A DNA stretch of 64,000 bases, taken from the NCBI GenBank assembly GCA_020846875.1, contig JADLDB010000128.1:1-64000 (forward strand), written 5' to 3'. Positions 62,893 to 64,000 of the stretch are shown here, piece after piece. The notes beneath the pieces are model-generated. The model ran no database searches, was not told where the DNA came from, and saw only the letters and a list, made by a program, of their open reading frames with translations. The position numbers were made by a program, and so were the translations under genes. This DNA is from Myxococcales bacterium. GTDB lineage: Bacteria > Myxococcota > Myxococcia > Myxococcales > Myxococcaceae. Each line of letters starts with the position of its first letter. Position 1 is the stretch's first letter.

Positions 62893-63782
62893 ATGAGCTG
62901 GCCGCCATCTACCGCGCGGCGAAGGCGGCGTGGGCGCAGGGCGAGACGCCGGTGCTGGCCACGGTGCTGGAGACGCGGGGCTCCTCGTACCGCAGGCCCG
63001 GCGCGCGCATGCTGGTGACGCAGGCCGGCTGGCAGGCCGGCAGCATCTCCGGAGGGTGCCTGGAGGCCGACGTGGTGCGCCGCGCCGCGTGGCTGGTGTC
63101 CTCCTCGGGCGAGGCGGTGGTGCGCACCTACGACACCTCGGTGGACGGCGAGGTGGCCCTGGGCTGCGGCGGCGAGGTGGACGTGCTGCTCGAGGCCTTC
63201 CGCGCCGACAGTGAGTTGGCCCGCGCCCTGGAGGTGGTGGTGACGAGGCGCGAGGCGGTGCCGGTGACGCTGTCCCCGCCGGGGCGCGCGAGCTGGACGC
63301 AGGTGCTGAGGCCTCCGCCGCGGCTGGTGGTGGTGGGCGCGGGCCACGACGCCCTGCCGGTGCACGCCATGGCGTCCACCCTGGGCTGGGACGTGCACGT
63401 GGTGGACTGGCGCTCGGCCCACGTGACGGCCGCGCGCTTCCCCGGCGCGACGCTGCACCTCCTCGCCCCCGACGCCCTCGCCCGGCTGCCGCTGGAGGCG
63501 GGCTGCGCCGTCGTCGTCATGTCCCACCACCTCGTCTTCGACACGCAGGTGCTGTCGGCGGTGCTGGCCTCGCCCCTGCCGGGGTACGTCGGCGCGCTGG
63601 GGCCGCGCAAGCGCACCGCGGAGCTGCTGCAGTCGATTCCTGCGTCCCTCTCCCGCGAGCGGCTCCGCGCGCCGGTGGGCCTGCCGCTGGGCGGGGAAGG
63701 CCCGGCGTCGGTGGCGCTGTCCATCGTGAGCGAGGTGCACGCCTTCTTCGAGAAGGCGCCGCCCCTTCGAGGCCCCGGGTGA
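62889..63782 (+). CDS. xdhC: XdhC-family molybdenum hydroxylase maturation protein
   Basis: A 297-residue XdhC/CoxI-type protein. The N-terminal XdhC_CoxI domain has ATVLETRGSSYRRPGARMLV and GSISGGCLEADV, with the typical second motif TYDTSVDGEVALGCGGEVDVL. The C-terminal Rossmann domain begins RLVVVGAGHDALPVHAMA, the family GxGxxAxP signature. XdhC-like proteins hold and deliver the sulfurated molybdenum cofactor to xanthine-dehydrogenase-type enzymes. The GTG start overlaps the previous stop (GTGA), and the stop overlaps the next GTG. The hydroxylase subunits are not in the window, but should lie just to the right. Confidence 0.92.
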   Translation: MNELAAIYRAAKAAWAQGETPVLATVLETRGSSYRRPGARMLVTQAGWQAGSISGGCLEADVVRRAAWLVSSSGEAVVRTYDTSVDGEVALGCGGEVDVLLEAFRADSELARALEVVVTRREAVPVTLSPPGRASWTQVLRPPPRLVVVGAGHDALPVHAMASTLGWDVHVVDWRSAHVTAARFPGATLHLLAPDALARLPLEAGCAVVVMSHHLVFDTQVLSAVLASPLPGYVGALGPRKRTAELLQSIPASLSRERLRAPVGLPLGGEGPASVALSIVSEVHAFFEKAPPLRGPG

Positions 63783-64000
63783 CGCGCCCCGCCGCGGCCG
63801 TCGTCCTCGCCGCCGGGAGTTCCTCGCGCCTGGGGCAGCCCAAGCAGTTGCTCGTCCTCGAAGGCGAGGCGCTCGTCCACCGCGCGGCGCGCCTCGCGCT
63901 CGAGGCCGGCTGCTTCCCCGTCGTCGTCGTCGAGGGGGCGGCGCCGCTGGCGCCGGCGCTGGCGGACTTGCCTTCCGTCGAGCTCGTGCGCTGCGAGGAC
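63779..64000 (+). CDS. mocA: MocA-like molybdenum cofactor nucleotidyltransferase (partial)
   Basis: Only the first 74 codons are present; the gene runs off the window. They show the nucleotidyltransferase signature AAVVLAAGSSSRLGQPKQLL, with the Gly-rich loop and the Lys that binds the nucleotide phosphate, as in MocA, which makes molybdopterin cytosine dinucleotide from CTP. GTG 63779 overlaps the xdhC stop (GTGA). The order xdhC then mocA is common beside molybdenum hydroxylase genes. Assignment as MocA rather than MobA or another sugar nucleotidyltransferase rests on this context and the GxxxRLGxPKQLL pattern. Confidence 0.8.
   Translation, partial: MTRPAAAVVLAAGSSSRLGQPKQLLVLEGEALVHRAARLALEAGCFPVVVVEGAAPLAPALADLPSVELVRCED

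Overview
The window is about 70% G+C with very strong third-position G/C. It carries several signatures of a myxobacterium (phylum Myxococcota): a C-terminal MYXO-CTERM-type sorting tail (gene at 27352-29382), a DUF2378/TIGR02265 paralog-family protein (9900-10508), a response regulator with a DUF4388-type output domain, and many lipoproteins combining poly-Gly linkers with Cys-rich repeats. I assign no genus. No rRNA, tRNA, CRISPR array, prophage or transposase gene was seen.

Layout. 1-129: copy A of a short terminal-inverted-repeat element abutting a small zinc-ribbon gene. 698-8452: a VWA lipoprotein divergent from a TetR-RND-TolC efflux operon with two palindromic operator-like sites between them. 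8588-19184: Cys-rich and cupredoxin lipoproteins, a DUF2378 protein, a double-receiver regulator, a Trp-rich lipoprotein, a 1378-residue membrane protein with an internal duplication, and a C39-like peptidase. 19389-29382: a lamin-tail lipoprotein, a methyltransferase, a tightly packed three-gene cytoplasmic operon with two zinc ribbons, and a pair made of a di-haem cytochrome lipoprotein and a kelch/MYXO-CTERM protein. 29380-29534: copy B of the repeat, in inverted orientation. 29535-34833: a decaying 3'-end repeat, a Cys-rich lipoprotein, a GST and an ABC importer. 34929-39883: a two-gene 2-hydroxyacyl-CoA dehydratase-activase-like pair carrying an in-frame 15-bp minisatellite. 40387-47039: an AT-hook protein and a probable six-gene metal-acquisition operon (His-rich membrane protein, TonB receptor, three lipoproteins, asparaginase). 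47146-57860: OsmC, hemerythrin, DUF2461 and large surface lipoproteins. 57981-64000: a YgfK-like Fe-S protein, two fold-type-II PLP enzymes, XdhC and a MocA-like protein cut by the window end.

How the genes work together. The efflux operon looks self-contained and autoregulated. The TonB operon is the best candidate for a little-described system: four successive genes are joined by overlaps or short gaps, and they pair a His-rich anchor with an outer-membrane receptor and lipoproteins, one with an EF-hand. The final cluster resembles part of the purine/molybdenum-hydroxylase cluster that E. coli carries around ygfK, xdhC-like yqeB and mocA-like ygfJ. The activase pair points to low-potential electron chemistry. 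The other genes mostly build the cell surface. Protein functions are inferred from motifs read by eye; no database search was possible.
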